7,558 bases of DNA from an uncultured Oscillospiraceae bacterium (GTDB lineage Bacteria > Bacillota > Clostridia > Oscillospirales > Oscillospiraceae): positions 1-7,558 of the forward strand of contig CAKUNY010000092.1 of assembly GCA_934668605.1 (NCBI GenBank). The letters run 5' to 3'. Below are positions 6,197-7,558 of this stretch, piece by piece. The notes under the pieces are model-generated. The model saw only the letters and a program-made list of their open reading frames with translations, searched no databases and was not told the DNA's origin. The position numbers and the translations under genes were made by a program. Within the stretch, counting starts at the first letter, position 1; the number at the start of each line of letters is the position of its first letter.

Positions 6197-7558
6197 TTAC
6201 TGCCAGAATTCCTTGTAGCCATAGCGCTTGGCGATCGTTCCGCGAAGCGCCAGCATCGCGGTGTAGGTCGGCATGACGAAGACCGGAAGCTTTTGCGCCG
6301 TCGCCTCCTCCATGAGCCTTTCGTAGTCCTTCTGGACATGGATGCGCTCTTTCGGGAAGCCCGCGTATAAAAACCGCAGCGCCATATCGTCCGCGCGCAC
6401 GCCGGAAACATAGATATCGGAGAGCACACCCTCCATCGCCGTGAGTCTCTCAAAGTCCACGTCCCAGATCCAGCTCACGTCCTTGCCGTCCTGCGCGCGG
6501 TCATTGAGGCAGGCAGCAAAGACAAACGGCTCGGTTCTCTGCGTGAGGAAGTTCAGAACCTGATTGCAGCCTGCGGGGTTCTTGATCAGGATCATGCGCA
6601 CATCGGTGCCATTGATCTGGAACTTTTCCATGCGCCCGAAGCCGCAGGCAAAGCTCGAGAGCGATTTTGCCGCGAGCTCCATGTCGATCCCCATGACGGA
6701 AGCCGCCGCCATGCACGCGCAGGCATTGTAAATATTGTATCCGCCCGGCAGATGGATGCTTGCCGGAACCTGCCTGCTGTTTTCCTCGAAGATGACCTCG
6801 GAGTGCTCGTCGTCGGTGGTCAGAACCTTTGTCACATGCACCTGCGGCTGCGGCCTAGCGTACCCGCAGCTCGGGCAGCGGTAACCGCCCAAGTGCCCGT
6901 AGGTCACGTAGTCGTAGACGTACTCGTGCTTGCAGCGGATGCAGTACGGCGCGTCGGAGAGCTCGTCCACCCGGTCGTGATAGATGGGCGTATCGACGCC
7001 GAAAAACACCACGGGGTTCGGCAGCACATCGTGAAGCGAGGCGCACAAAGAGTCGTCCGCGTTCACGCAGAGCGTCGCATGCTTGGAGTTTTCAATGCCG
7101 ATGCGGATGTTGTCTAACGTATGCGTGACCTCGCCGTAGCGGTCTAACTGGTCGCGGAAGACGTTCGTCACCACGACGGCCTTTGCGTCAACAAATTTCG
7201 AAATCGCCTTGAATGCCGCCTCGTCAGACTCAATGAGCGCGTGCGAATAGCGGCACTTGCCCGCGAGCGTCGAGTGCACAGCGAACTCCGCCGTCACACC
7301 GCTGAGCAAATTCGCGCCGGACTTGTTGGCAAAGAAAGAAATTCCAGCGTCTGTCCACGACTGCTCGATCATACGCGACGTCGTGGTCTTGCCGTTGGTG
7401 CCCGTAACGATCACGGTCGTTACGTCCTTTGCCAAATAGCCCAGCAGATTCGGACAGATCTTGAGCGCCACGCGCCCGGGGAAGTCGGTTCCGCCTCTGC
7501 CCAGCAGACGGATCAGCGACCGGCAGCACTTGCACGCAAGCACCGCGAAAAATACCTT
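6197..7558 (-). CDS. murT: Lipid II isoglutaminyl synthase, Mur-ligase subunit MurT (5' end beyond window)
   Basis: ATP-dependent Mur-ligase-like subunit that activates the D-Glu carboxyl of lipid II and accepts ammonia from GatD, giving D-isoglutamine. Numbered from the GTG at 7543: P-loop 'VTGTNGKTTTS' (46-56), Mur middle domain with 'NVFRDQLDRYGE', a Cys4 zinc ribbon inserted at 201-226 (C-I-R-C and C-P-S-C), 'FGRMEKF', and a C-terminal DUF1727 region with 'DGKDVSWIWDVDFE' carrying the Asp implicated in working with GatD. The ribbon and DUF1727 separate MurT from the amino-acid-adding Mur ligases. The GTG at 7543 is probably not the start: the frame stays open to the window edge as K-V-F-F-A-V-L-A-C, which fits the usual MurT N-terminus, and no ribosome site precedes the GTG in what is visible. 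The gene is therefore treated as partial. It is the upstream gene of the gatD pair. Confidence 0.95.
   Translation of the reverse strand, partial: KVFFAVLACKCCRSLIRLLGRGGTDFPGRVALKICPNLLGYLAKDVTTVIVTGTNGKTTTSRMIEQSWTDAGISFFANKSGANLLSGVTAEFAVHSTLAGKCRYSHALIESDEAAFKAISKFVDAKAVVVTNVFRDQLDRYGEVTHTLDNIRIGIENSKHATLCVNADDSLCASLHDVLPNPVVFFGVDTPIYHDRVDELSDAPYCIRCKHEYVYDYVTYGHLGGYRCPSCGYARPQPQVHVTKVLTTDDEHSEVIFEENSRQVPASIHLPGGYNIYNACACMAAASVMGIDMELAAKSLSSFACGFGRMEKFQINGTDVRMILIKNPAGCNQVLNFLTQRTEPFVFAACLNDRAQDGKDVSWIWDVDFERLTAMEGVLSDIYVSGVRADDMALRFLYAGFPKERIHVQKDYERLMEEATAQKLPVFVMPTYTAMLALRGTIAKRYGYKEFWQ

Overview
The window looks like ordinary chromosomal DNA from a fairly GC-rich Firmicute. The best guess is a Clostridia gut-type lineage (Oscillospiraceae/Ruminococcaceae-like). 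This rests on the MurT/GatD pair, a PhoB-type two-component system, a spore-former-style D-Ala-D-Ala carboxypeptidase with a C-terminal anchor, a GerMN lipoprotein, and strong GGAGG-type ribosome binding sites. The genus cannot be fixed from sequence reading alone.

Layout, left to right. (1) Positions 1-3039 are a tightly packed minus-strand operon. Transcribed right to left, it encodes a ComEA-like membrane-anchored helix-hairpin-helix protein, an OmpR/PhoB-family response regulator, a HAMP/HisKA sensor histidine kinase, and a GerMN-domain lipoprotein that runs off the left edge. comEA/regulator and kinase/lipoprotein overlap by a few bases, and kinase translation must begin inside or right at the end of the regulator gene. 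(2) Positions 3040-3147 are a 108-bp divergent promoter region. It holds a perfect-consensus sigma-A promoter on the plus strand, and a plausible minus-strand promoter whose -10 box directly abuts it. (3) Positions 3148-5220 are a plus-strand pair, a D-Ala-D-Ala carboxypeptidase (PBP5/DacF-type) and a family 4 uracil-DNA glycosylase, ending at a strong intrinsic terminator. (4) Positions 5221-5455 separate convergent transcription units. They hold the terminator and a ~114-bp palindromic, REP/MITE-like element made of two nested hairpins. (5) Positions 5456-7558 are a minus-strand gatD-murT pair (murT is upstream) encoding the lipid II isoglutaminyl synthase. murT is cut by the right edge.

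Functionally the window is mostly cell-envelope housekeeping. MurT-GatD amidates the D-glutamate of the stem peptide, and the carboxypeptidase trims the terminal D-Ala. The two-component system with its GerMN lipoprotein resembles envelope-sensing modules such as actinobacterial MtrAB-LpqB. ComEA-like DNA binding and Udg base-excision repair are the two DNA-related functions. I see no phage, IS element, CRISPR array, tRNA or rRNA, and no convincing new multi-gene system. The most notable points are the comEA/two-component/GerMN operon, the symmetric overlapping promoters, the missing conventional start codon of the kinase, and the palindromic element.
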